From: Paenibacillus silvae | GTDB lineage: Bacteria > Bacillota > Bacilli > Paenibacillales > Paenibacillaceae | NCBI RefSeq assembly: GCF_014639235.1 | Contig: NZ_BMFU01000002.1 | Span: 62,001 to 126,000 of the forward strand | DNA length: 64,000 nt | Direction of reading: 5' to 3' | Shown here: piece by piece, positions 1 to 7,694 of the stretch | Position numbering within the stretch: position 1 is the stretch's first letter | Layout: every line of letters starts with the position of its first letter | Position numbers and translations under genes: made by a program | The notes under the pieces: model-generated | Told to the model about the DNA's origin: nothing | Databases searched by the model: none | Seen by the model: only the letters and a program-made list of their open reading frames with translations

Positions 1-339
1 AATTCATTGCTGAAAACAGGCATGTTCCAGCATGAACATATTGCAGAGGAACAGGTCGTCAGTGTGATTAATTTCGATGTTCACATGAAAAAGGATGCAG
101 AAGGACGCAGATATATTGAACGAATCACCGAATGTATTCCACATGCTGGCCCTTCAGGAATGGCTCAAGAGAGGGATGGATTTGCATCTCGTAATGTTGT
201 GGAGTATCGGGACGGGACATATGTGGCAAATGCAGCGCTTTCCCTTTCAAGCATAACGGAGATGCGGGAGCAGATGACGCTGCAGGATGCGGAACATTTC
301 GCTCGATTCATCGGGCAGCATTGGGGGGAAGACCAATGA
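1..339 (+). CDS. CpaF/TadA-type secretion ATPase, C-terminal end (partial)
   Basis: The reading frame is open from the first base, so only the last 112 or so residues are present and the start lies upstream of the window. The fragment matches the C-terminal tail of CpaF/TadA-like type IV pilus or type II secretion ATPases: beta-strand-rich sequence with RNVVEYRDGTYV, then a helical end (MREQMTLQDAEHFARFI). The Walker motifs are outside the window. The stop overlaps the ATG of the next gene (ATGA), as expected for a translationally coupled Tad locus in which the ATPase is followed by its TadB/TadC membrane partner. It would power pilus assembly or secretion at the inner face of the membrane. 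The family call rests on context plus the tail, so it is moderately secure. Confidence 0.65.
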   Translation, partial: NSLLKTGMFQHEHIAEEQVVSVINFDVHMKKDAEGRRYIERITECIPHAGPSGMAQERDGFASRNVVEYRDGTYVANAALSLSSITEMREQMTLQDAEHFARFIGQHWGEDQ

Positions 340-2402
340 GTGTTAAGTGGCTCTTGCTGCTGGTATTAGGTGTCTGTGCAGTTGGCCTGGTAATTACCCA
401 GATGATCCTGTATGTACTGCGGAGAAAAGGGGCACTGCCGATACATGCTGCTGCCCTTGTCCTTCCCATTCGAGGCAAGAGATATAAAGGCTGGGGTTCC
501 CTCCTGCTGCAGGCATATCGGCTTGGCATCAAGATGCCTGGGATATCGACATATATTTTACAGGTCAGAAAAAGAATCTCCTATCGCTATGCCAGGGATG
601 AACCTACGCTCAGACGTCTAACGATGAGTATTGTGCTTATCATTATAGGCGGGTATGGAAGTGTTAGTATTGTGCTGTTCTTGCTGCAGCCGGGACTTGC
701 TTTTGTTATCCTTTCCATTCTCTGCGCCGTTGTTTTGAATAGTCTTGTGCTGGATTTGTGCCTGAGCCGGATGGAGAAGAAGCTGCTTGTACAGATGCTT
801 GATCTGTTTGCAGATGTGAGACATCGATATCATCAGCATGGAATGGTTGAGGAAGCATTATATGAGGCCGCCGAGGCGGGAACAGGGGAAGTTGCTGAGC
901 AAGTAAGGCTGATCTATGAAGCACTGACCTCTCCCGATCCCAATGAAGCGCTGGAGCGTTATTACGAGATTGCGCCCAATCGTTTTCTGAAAGGGTTTGC
1001 CGGTATTTCTTATATGGTTATGGAGTTTGGTGACAAGCACAAGGAGCAGGGATCCATTTATCTTCAAGGATTAAGTCATCTGACTCAGGAGATTCATCTG
1101 GAGATTTTGAGACGTGATCGACTCGACTATATGCTGCAAGGATTAAATGTAATCGCGCTTGCCCCTGTACTGTTTACAGGTCCGATTGAGCGATGGGCCA
1201 GGCTCAGTTTCCCTACAATGGATGAGTTTTATCGGAGCAAGCTTGGTTTTATCACGAAAATCTCCATCTATGTGATCATCATTGTTGCCTACCTGCTTCT
1301 GCAGCGGCTTCAGCAGTATGATGAAACTCGCTACCGTTCCGGGCAAAAGCATTCCAGACTGGATCGCTTCTTGTATAAGCAGCTCTTTTTACGAAGACTG
1401 GCTATGCTGTTCACCCCCAAGCCAGGCACTGCTTCATATCATCAGACAATCCGGCTCATGAGAGAGAGCAGTACCGAGTTGAAATACGAATGGCTGGCGG
1501 TACGCAGACTTATGTTATTTGTCAGCTGTCTGGCTCTGACTATAGGGTTTATACTTCTGCTGCATCAGGTTCAGCGTAATCACATCCTGTATGATCCCAT
1601 CAGGGATGACCGGATGTTCGGTGCGATGTCTGAAGCAGATCTGAAGGTGGCTGAAGACAAGACAAGGCTTGACCGTTCGGTTATGGAGCACGTGGGGATG
1701 CAACGCGTAGTTTCGTATGAGGATATTTCCGAAGCAATGCAGCAGCTTGCACCGCTTGCAATGAATCACGATGCACAGGCAGAAGCAGCTATACGCATTC
1801 TGGAAAAGATCGAATCGTATAACAAGCAGTACATGCGCTGGTGGGAAGTGGTTTTGGCCATAAGCATTGCTCTATGCGGTTATCATCTGCCGATCTGGCT
1901 TATGTTGTTCCAGCGTAAGATGCGAAGCATGGATATGCGGCATGAAATCTATCAGTTTCAAACGGTGATTTCGATTTTGCGTGAGATGGATCGCATGTCT
2001 GTAGAGGAAATGCTTGAATGGCTGAATCGATTTGCTGTTATTTTCAAAAGGCCACTGCAAAAGTGTCTGTTACATTTCGAGCATGGTCCCGAAGACGCGC
2101 TTGAGCAATTAAAAGAGGAGGTGGGGTTGCCTGAGTTTCAGCGTTTAATTGATAAGCTGCAGCTTGCACTGGGTAAAATCTCTATCCGTGAAGCATTCGA
2201 TGATCTGGAGAGCATGATGTCCTTTTATTTTGAACAGCGTAAACAGGAGTACAGCAAAATGATTGATATTAAAGCAGGCTGGGGAAGAACAATCGGTTTT
2301 GCACCGATGTATGCCTTGATTTTTCTGTATCTGGTCATTCCGCTGGTCGGTATGAGCTTTGTGCAGATGAACATGTACTATGAACAAATTCAGAAGCTGT
2401 AG
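336..2402 (+). CDS. Tandem TadB/TadC-like (T2SSF-type) membrane protein
   Basis: A 688-residue membrane protein, about twice the usual TadB or TadC length. The ATG at 336 overlaps the stop of the ATPase gene. Hydrophobic segments lie near residues 4-28, 96-145, 280-330, 390-410, 500-525 and 655-680. Two soluble helical segments resemble T2SSF domains: one around residues 155-265, followed by a membrane pair, and one around 540-650 (for example VISILREMDRMSVEEMLEWL) followed by the last membrane segment. In Tad systems TadB and TadC form the inner-membrane platform that the CpaF ATPase drives; here both halves appear to be in one chain. The second half is the better match; assignment of the first half as a TadB equivalent is inference. 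Confidence 0.65.
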   Translation: MSVKWLLLLVLGVCAVGLVITQMILYVLRRKGALPIHAAALVLPIRGKRYKGWGSLLLQAYRLGIKMPGISTYILQVRKRISYRYARDEPTLRRLTMSIVLIIIGGYGSVSIVLFLLQPGLAFVILSILCAVVLNSLVLDLCLSRMEKKLLVQMLDLFADVRHRYHQHGMVEEALYEAAEAGTGEVAEQVRLIYEALTSPDPNEALERYYEIAPNRFLKGFAGISYMVMEFGDKHKEQGSIYLQGLSHLTQEIHLEILRRDRLDYMLQGLNVIALAPVLFTGPIERWARLSFPTMDEFYRSKLGFITKISIYVIIIVAYLLLQRLQQYDETRYRSGQKHSRLDRFLYKQLFLRRLAMLFTPKPGTASYHQTIRLMRESSTELKYEWLAVRRLMLFVSCLALTIGFILLLHQVQRNHILYDPIRDDRMFGAMSEADLKVAEDKTRLDRSVMEHVGMQRVVSYEDISEAMQQLAPLAMNHDAQAEAAIRILEKIESYNKQYMRWWEVVLAISIALCGYHLPIWLMLFQRKMRSMDMRHEIYQFQTVISILREMDRMSVEEMLEWLNRFAVIFKRPLQKCLLHFEHGPEDALEQLKEEVGLPEFQRLIDKLQLALGKISIREAFDDLESMMSFYFEQRKQEYSKMIDIKAGWGRTIGFAPMYALIFLYLVIPLVGMSFVQMNMYYEQIQKL

Positions 2403-2476
2403 CATACAGATCTGATTCGCGAAGCAGCTGGAGACGGGATATTAACCAATATAAATTACAGGAGGGTATTTCATTT

Positions 2477-2962
2477 ATGAATAATGCATCAAGTGCTCTG
2501 AAGGTAGCCGCAGGAATCTTTTTGACCATCGCTTTGATTACGATTGTGGTGTTATTGTTTATATCAGCGCAGGAGGCTACCAAAACAGCGCAAAATAATT
2601 TTGCGGATATTCAAACAGAGCTGTCCCAAGCCGCATTTACGGTATATGACGGGACAACCATCAGCGGATCACAGGTGACAAACGCTCTGCGTAAATACGC
2701 GGACAAAGACCAGTTCGGAATTCAAGTGATTACAGGGAAAAATAGAGGTGGACAATGGTATGGCAATCAGCTCAACATCTCTCAGGACATTAACAACGCG
2801 GACTATGGCTCTGTCCTTGCACCAGATGAGAAGGTAGGCAGCATCAATCAGACGATGAGTGAAAAAGACAATCAATATGTTAATCCGAGTGGTAAGTTCA
2901 AGGCGATTATCATCAAGGACCGATCCAACGTTGTGAGAGGGCTGATTTTCCAGCAGTCTTGA
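2477..2962 (+). CDS. Membrane-anchored protein of Tad-like locus, unknown
   Basis: 161 residues, not recognised as a named family. The start is set by GGAGGG at 2461-2466, ten bases before the ATG. One hydrophobic segment at residues 10-30 follows a short N-terminus, and the rest is polar and predicted to be outside the cell, rich in Asn, Gln and Gly. The architecture (short tail, one membrane helix, long helix with AQNNFADIQTELSQA, then a beta-like domain) resembles a pseudopilin or TadE-like minor component, but no prepilin peptidase site is evident. Position directly after the platform protein suggests a structural or assembly role. Function is inference from context. Confidence 0.6.
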   Translation: MNNASSALKVAAGIFLTIALITIVVLLFISAQEATKTAQNNFADIQTELSQAAFTVYDGTTISGSQVTNALRKYADKDQFGIQVITGKNRGGQWYGNQLNISQDINNADYGSVLAPDEKVGSINQTMSEKDNQYVNPSGKFKAIIIKDRSNVVRGLIFQQS

Positions 2963-2978
2963 CTGGAGCTGATATAAC

Positions 2979-3380
2979 ATGTCACGTAATACACAGCATC
3001 TGATGCTGTTCTGTACGGCGGTTGTGCTTTTTGTGGCAGCCTGCCTGTACGGGCAGCGGAACATCGCTATCTTAATGGGTGCCCTGAATGAAAGAGCAGC
3101 AAGCGTTACAGAAATGGATGGCAGAATCCATACGACGCTGCATTCAAGTCAGCTGAATCGTTACACTGGAGCTGAAGTGCTGCATACTGTGCGGCAAATG
3201 ACAGGCACCAGGGTCCAGGTGGAGGTAGATGGTCATGAATATGTCATTGATCCGCTTGCTGATTCGCCAGCCACAATTCCGGTCGAACTGGAAGGCAGTT
3301 ACCTGCCTGTGTATAACCGAAGCGACGCCGGAGAACTGTTAAAGCTTTCTTTTCGGAAGGAGGTAGAAAGCAATGATTAA
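2979..3380 (+). CDS. Membrane-anchored small protein of Tad-like locus, unknown
   Basis: 133 residues with one hydrophobic segment at residues 8-30 and a polar C-terminal part probably outside the membrane. No family recognised. A GGAG at about 2964 precedes the ATG. The last codons overlap the start of the next gene by eight bases, so it belongs to the same transcript. The middle contains a compact stretch beginning TGAEVLHTVRQMTG followed by strand-like sequence; the preceding gene has a comparable pattern (SGSQVTNALRKYA), which suggests that the two are distant paralogs. A minor pilin or assembly factor is the natural guess, but this is inference. Confidence 0.55.
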   Translation: MSRNTQHLMLFCTAVVLFVAACLYGQRNIAILMGALNERAASVTEMDGRIHTTLHSSQLNRYTGAEVLHTVRQMTGTRVQVEVDGHEYVIDPLADSPATIPVELEGSYLPVYNRSDAGELLKLSFRKEVESND

Positions 3381-3927
3381 TGCAGCGTCCAAATTATTGG
3401 CCGTACTGCTGGCCGTGCTGCTGCTTTATATTTATCCTGCAGCCGAGACGGCTCAACGTCAGGATGACATAGCACGGATGACTGCGTCCCAGAGTGTCAC
3501 TCGTTTCGTTGATGCTGTGCGGACCAAAGGGTATATTTCTCCTCGAATGCTGGCAGAGTTTGAAGAGCAGTTAGCGGAGACGTGCAACAATTATGAACTC
3601 TCCATGGAGCATTTGCATAAAAAATATGTACCGCGTTATACGGACCCGATGAATCAGAGCAGTTTTACGGGGACCTATGAGGTCGTTCATGACGGCTATT
3701 ATTTATCCCAGATCCGGGAAAGTCTCTTTCCGGTGTCAGGCACATTGACAATGGATGATCCGGGGCGCAGATATAAGCTAAGCGTGGGGGATTTTTTCTC
3801 TGTAAGCCTTAAAAGCACCAATCGTACACCGTCCATGCTTATTCGAGAATGGCTGCAAGGCGGTACAGCACAGGCGGCCGCGGTTTTTACTGCACATGGA
3901 GGCATGGTGCTGAATGAAGATTACTGA
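3373..3927 (+). CDS. Secreted or membrane-anchored protein of Tad-like locus, unknown
   Basis: 184 residues; starts at an ATG preceded by AAGGAGG and overlapping the upstream stop by eight bases. Residues 3-22 are strongly hydrophobic (leucine- and valine-rich), either an uncleaved anchor or a signal peptide ending near AAETAQ. The remainder is soluble with several Tyr residues and no Cys except one near residue 73. No family recognised. It overlaps the following gene by 14 bases, so the two products are probably made together. Part of the tail of the Tad-like operon. Confidence 0.55.
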   Translation: MINAASKLLAVLLAVLLLYIYPAAETAQRQDDIARMTASQSVTRFVDAVRTKGYISPRMLAEFEEQLAETCNNYELSMEHLHKKYVPRYTDPMNQSSFTGTYEVVHDGYYLSQIRESLFPVSGTLTMDDPGRRYKLSVGDFFSVSLKSTNRTPSMLIREWLQGGTAQAAAVFTAHGGMVLNEDY

Positions 3928-4936
3928 GCTTGGCATCGTGTTTGTATTGATTTTCTTCCCGTGCTTTTACATGCTCACACTTCATACGGATGATGCACAA
4001 AAGGCGAACCTGCTTGCAACCCGTTACCAAAAAGCACTTCAAACCGCAGTGATGGATGCAGGTGCAGTCATGCATCAGAACGAGAAACCGCATGCGGAGG
4101 CGGCTTATGATTCTGCCAAGTTTGTCAGAGCGGATAAGGAGCTGGCATTGTCCACCTTTACACAAACGATGGCTCTAAATATGGGGATTCAGGATGATAT
4201 GCGGGCTATTCAGCATATGTTTGATTACATTCCAGCCATCGTTGTACTGGATTATGACGGTTATTACATTTTTGCCAAAGAAAACGAGATGACCGGGGAT
4301 ATGCAGCAGTCCTTCAGACAGGTGTGGAGCCCCAAAAGGCCTTATACATATACAGATTCGGATGGGAACAGCATTAATTTTACACTTGATCGTTATGTGT
4401 ATGCATATGATGCTGGCACAGGTAAATGGATCGAGGGCTTCCAGCAAGAACTGGCTGGTAGCAGCACGATCGGACTGCTTCAGGATTCAACTGTATTTGA
4501 ACAGGTACGGCGTACTCGAATCGTGACTCGTGTTCAGGATGAGCTTGCAGAGGTCATTAATCGGCATAATGAGTTTGCAAGAAAAAATGGTGTGTCCTAT
4601 GTATTCACGATGCCACTAATTTCGCAGGAGGATTGGTACAATTCGATCAATGACATCGGTTTTATCGCTTTTATGCAGGGAATTGCATCCGGGGATCAGA
4701 AAATAAACAATTTTGCGATCGGCGGGAGCAGACTGGTCAAAAGAACGGCAGTTGTTGGCGGGCTCGATCCCGCAACAGGTATTAAATATCATTATCCTGC
4801 CAACTGCAATCCTGGCTTTCGCGCTCAAGAGGTGTTTACGACTGCGAGGCAGGCAGCGGCTCAAGGTTATTTTGAATACAATTGCTCTGCTCAATTTTCA
4901 TTACTTTCAGAAAAGACAGAACCTGTGCTAAAATAA
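3914..4936 (+). CDS. Membrane-anchored large unknown protein, last gene of Tad-like locus
   Basis: 340 residues with a hydrophobic helix at residues 6-24 and a long exported domain. GGAGG at about 3899 precedes the ATG, which sits inside the end of the upstream gene. The exported part has aromatic-rich strands (DYDGYYIFAK, FTLDRYVYAYDAGTG) and a helical middle (VQDELAEVINRHNEFARKNG). Three Cys are present: one in the anchor and two near the C-terminus that could form a disulfide. No catalytic signature recognised. As the largest exported protein of the cluster it might be a tip or surface component. The downstream gene encodes an unrelated ABC-F protein, so the operon probably ends here, although no convincing terminator is visible in the 52-base gap. 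Confidence 0.55.
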   Translation: MKITELGIVFVLIFFPCFYMLTLHTDDAQKANLLATRYQKALQTAVMDAGAVMHQNEKPHAEAAYDSAKFVRADKELALSTFTQTMALNMGIQDDMRAIQHMFDYIPAIVVLDYDGYYIFAKENEMTGDMQQSFRQVWSPKRPYTYTDSDGNSINFTLDRYVYAYDAGTGKWIEGFQQELAGSSTIGLLQDSTVFEQVRRTRIVTRVQDELAEVINRHNEFARKNGVSYVFTMPLISQEDWYNSINDIGFIAFMQGIASGDQKINNFAIGGSRLVKRTAVVGGLDPATGIKYHYPANCNPGFRAQEVFTTARQAAAQGYFEYNCSAQFSLLSEKTEPVLK

Positions 4937-4988
4937 AGGTTCAAAAATTAACTGAAGTCATGTAAATAGATAGGAGCAGCCTCATCTT

Positions 4989-6542
4989 ATGAGTTTATTG
5001 TCTGTAGAGAATGTCAGTCACAATTTTGGGGACCGTACATTATTTAAAAATGTTTCTTTTCGTCTGCTTGCAGGAGAGCGCGTCGGCCTGGTCGGGGCCA
5101 ATGGTGCAGGCAAATCAACCCTTATGAATATCCTCACGGGAAAACTGCTGAAAGACAGCGGTAAAGTGGAATGGACGCCTAAAGTCCGTTATGGATATCT
5201 GGATCAGCATACAAAGCTGACTCCTGGCAGAACGATTCGTGATGTACTGAAGGATGCTTTTCTGCCACTGCTTGAGCTGGAAAAAGAGCTGATGCAGATC
5301 ACCGATCAGATGGCTGATGCAAATCCGCACAGACTGGAGCAGCTGCTGGAGGAAATGGGTGAAATTCAGGAGCAGCTGGAGCAGGGCGATTTTTATCTGA
5401 TTGATGTCAAAGTGGAAGAAATGGCAAACGGTTTGGGGTTAAATGCGATTGGTCTTGATCGGGACGTTGCTGCCCTGAGCGGTGGACAGCGCACTAAGGT
5501 GTTGCTTGCAAAGCTGCTGCTGGAGAAGCCAACTGCCTTATTGCTGGATGAGCCGACAAACTATCTTGATGTAGAGCACATTGAATGGCTGACGCGTTAT
5601 TTGAAAGACTATCCGCACGCCTTTCTGTTGATATCACATGATACAGAATTTATGAATGAAGTTGTGAATGTGATTTACCATTTGGAATTTGCCAAACTCA
5701 CACGCTACGCTGCCAATTATGAGAAGTTTCTGGAGATGGCGGATATGCAGAAGGCGCAGCATATTGACGCCTATGAAAAGCAGCAGGAATATATTAAAAA
5801 GCAGGAGGACTTTATTCAGCGGAATAAAGCTCGTGCATCCACCTCGGGACGCGCAAAAAGCCGGGAAAAGCAGCTTGGCAAAATTGAGCGGATTGATCGT
5901 CCGGACGAAGCGGCAAAACCAACTTTTAAATTCAAGGATGCCCGTGCAAGCAGCAAAACCGTGTTTGAAGGTGTTGATTTTGAAATTGGTTATACGTATC
6001 CGCTCCTGCCAAAGATGACGATGACCATCGAACGCGGAGAGAAGATTGCTATTGTGGGCTGTAACGGTGTCGGCAAATCAACACTGCTCAAGACAATTCT
6101 GGGTAAAATCCCGCCCATTAGCGGTAAAACCTTTCTCGGAGATTATCTGGAGACGGCATACTTTGAGCAGGAAGTACGTGCTGCAAATATCACGCCGATT
6201 GACGATGTGTGGAATGAGTTTTCTCATTTGACTCAAAATGAAGTGCGTGGACATCTCGCCCGCTGCGGCCTCAAAAATGAACATATTACACGTCCTTTGA
6301 ACATGCTGAGCGGTGGGGAGCAGGCTAAGGTTCGTTTGTGCAAGCTGCTGATGCGTGAAAGCAATTGGGTGCTGTTTGATGAGCCAACGAACCATCTGGA
6401 TGTTACTGCGAAGGCCGAGCTTCAGCGTGCGTTGAAGGAATACAAAGGAACCGTTTTGCTTGTATCCCACGAACCGGATTTTTACGAAGGCTGGGTCACC
6501 AAAACGTGGAATGTGGAAGAATGGTCTGAAAAAGCACGATGA
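4989..6542 (+). CDS. ABC-F family ATPase
   Basis: 517-residue protein with two ABC ATPase domains and no membrane segments. Domain 1 has Walker A GANGAGKST (residues 37-45), signature LSGGQ (about 162) and Walker B LLLDEPTNYLD; domain 2 has GCNGVGKST (about 357), LSGGEQ (about 441) and VLFDEPTNHLD. A basic helical linker joins them (residues 240-310, KKQEDFIQRNKARASTSGR). ABC-F proteins act at the ribosome, as translation factors or antibiotic target protectors, rather than in transport. The DEPTNYLD and DEPTNHLD motifs and the length suit the housekeeping YbiT/YkpA-like members better than drug-resistance ones, but the subgroup cannot be fixed by eye. The gene stands alone between the Tad-like tail and the thiamine riboswitch. 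Confidence 0.9.
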   Translation: MSLLSVENVSHNFGDRTLFKNVSFRLLAGERVGLVGANGAGKSTLMNILTGKLLKDSGKVEWTPKVRYGYLDQHTKLTPGRTIRDVLKDAFLPLLELEKELMQITDQMADANPHRLEQLLEEMGEIQEQLEQGDFYLIDVKVEEMANGLGLNAIGLDRDVAALSGGQRTKVLLAKLLLEKPTALLLDEPTNYLDVEHIEWLTRYLKDYPHAFLLISHDTEFMNEVVNVIYHLEFAKLTRYAANYEKFLEMADMQKAQHIDAYEKQQEYIKKQEDFIQRNKARASTSGRAKSREKQLGKIERIDRPDEAAKPTFKFKDARASSKTVFEGVDFEIGYTYPLLPKMTMTIERGEKIAIVGCNGVGKSTLLKTILGKIPPISGKTFLGDYLETAYFEQEVRAANITPIDDVWNEFSHLTQNEVRGHLARCGLKNEHITRPLNMLSGGEQAKVRLCKLLMRESNWVLFDEPTNHLDVTAKAELQRALKEYKGTVLLVSHEPDFYEGWVTKTWNVEEWSEKAR

Positions 6543-6592
6543 CAAAAAAATCCGACTGTGGTAATATAGGCTACAACTTCAACTTCATATGA

Positions 6593-6686
6593 ACACTAGG
6601 GGGGCCGCACGATGCGGCTGAGATGGAAGAATGCGATTCCGGACCCTTTGCACCTGATCTGGATCATACCAGCGTAGGGAAGTGGC
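6593..6686 (+). promoter_or_regulatory. TPP riboswitch (THI element)
   Basis: The RNA carries the conserved TPP aptamer blocks in order: CTGAGA (about 6617), GGACCCTTTGCACCTGATC (from about 6642), GGATCATACCAGCGTAGGGA and AGTG. P1 can form between CACT at 6594-6597 and AGTG at 6681-6684. It lies upstream of the thiazole-branch thiamine operon, as expected. Binding of thiamine pyrophosphate should lower expression of tenI-thiF through the terminator at 6847-6872. Confidence 0.95.
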
Positions 6687-6846
6687 GCGTTTCAGCATAA
6701 TGACAGTAAGTGATCCTTTTATGAACGAACAGGAACCTTACTATACAGTGATGCAGGCATGAGTTACCGCCGAACGGTTATGACTTAACTGTTTAACAGG
6801 TATTAGCTGCACGCTCGTTATTTAACTGGACCTTTGTTTATACGCA

Positions 6847-6872
6847 GCCACTCCTACGGGAGTGGCTTTTTT
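6847..6872 (+). terminator. Intrinsic terminator of the TPP riboswitch expression platform
   Basis: Eight-base-pair stem GCCACTCC/GGAGTGGC with a TACG loop, followed by six T. It sits between the aptamer and tenI, so it is a regulatory terminator. Its 5' arm GCCACT is complementary to AGTGGC at 6681-6686, which includes the 3' strand of aptamer P1, giving a plausible antiterminator pairing when TPP is absent. About 160 bases separate aptamer and terminator. Confidence 0.85.
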
Positions 6873-6923
6873 GTGTTATGCCATTTCCGTACTTTATGCT
6901 GAACCGATGAGAGGAAGGACAAC

Positions 6924-7667
6924 GTGAACAAAACAAGGCTTGCGAAAACAGAACTTGCGGCAGAAAGAAATGAAATGAACAAACAGCTGAACGATCCCTC
7001 TCCAAAGCAAATGGACAAATGCAGCCCGATGTGCTGCCAAGATGACTCCTCCTTTGAACTGCATGTTGTGTCTACCAATAGGGGTGAGCAAACCACTGTA
7101 CTGAACGTTGTCAAGCAGATATGGCCTTGGGTGGATTACATTCATATCCGGGAAAAACAGCTCTCGCTGCTGCAGCATTTCATCTGGGCCAGCCACATGA
7201 CAGAGTCAGGGGTTCCATCCTCACGTATTGTCATCAACGGGGCCAATCCGTTTGTGCCCAGCGAATTTTGCCGGGGTGCACACTGGAGTCAGCAGATGCT
7301 GACGAAGGCGGAGGTGAGCATGAATACTGTGAATAAGGGGGAACGGATGCGCTTGGGAGTATCGGTGCACTCCTTACATGAGGCGCGTGCGGCAGCGGAT
7401 TACGGTGCGGATTACCTGTTTTTCGGTCATGTGTATACAAGCCGCAGCAAACCTGATCTAACGCCCAGGGGGGTGGACGCGCTGGCTGAAGTATGCTCAG
7501 GCGTTGATATTCCTGTGATTGCCATTGGTGGTATCCAGGCATCCACCATCCAGGCGGTGCGGTTAGCTGGAGCCCGTGGTGCTGCAGTGATCTCAAGTGT
7601 ATTTCAGCATGAGCACCCGGCTCATGCGATTCGTCTTATAAAACAGGCTGCAGAAAGAGTAATATGA
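6924..7667 (+). CDS. tenI: Thiazole tautomerase TenI / ThiE-like protein
   Basis: 247 residues with the ThiE/TenI TIM-barrel pattern: FELHVVSTN first strand (about residue 44), HIREK (about 72), RLGVSVHSLHEARAAADYGADYLFFGHV (141-169 region) and the phosphate-binding end PVIAIGGI. In the B. subtilis order tenI-thiO-thiS-thiG-thiF, TenI aromatises the thiazole product made by ThiG; a thiamine phosphate synthase role is the alternative. The GTG start has GAGGAAGG five bases upstream. This start gives an unusual N-terminal extension of some 42 residues with Cys-rich CSPMCC; internal ATG codons exist but lack as good a ribosome site. First gene under the TPP riboswitch. Confidence 0.85.
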   Translation: MNKTRLAKTELAAERNEMNKQLNDPSPKQMDKCSPMCCQDDSSFELHVVSTNRGEQTTVLNVVKQIWPWVDYIHIREKQLSLLQHFIWASHMTESGVPSSRIVINGANPFVPSEFCRGAHWSQQMLTKAEVSMNTVNKGERMRLGVSVHSLHEARAAADYGADYLFFGHVYTSRSKPDLTPRGVDALAEVCSGVDIPVIAIGGIQASTIQAVRLAGARGAAVISSVFQHEHPAHAIRLIKQAAERVI

Positions 7668-7694
7668 ATGTTTCAAAATCAAGGAGATGAGCAC

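Noticed and set aside
4989..6542. Antibiotic resistance ABC-F protein
   Set aside because: The linker and motifs are of the widespread housekeeping type; no leader peptide or attenuator is visible upstream.
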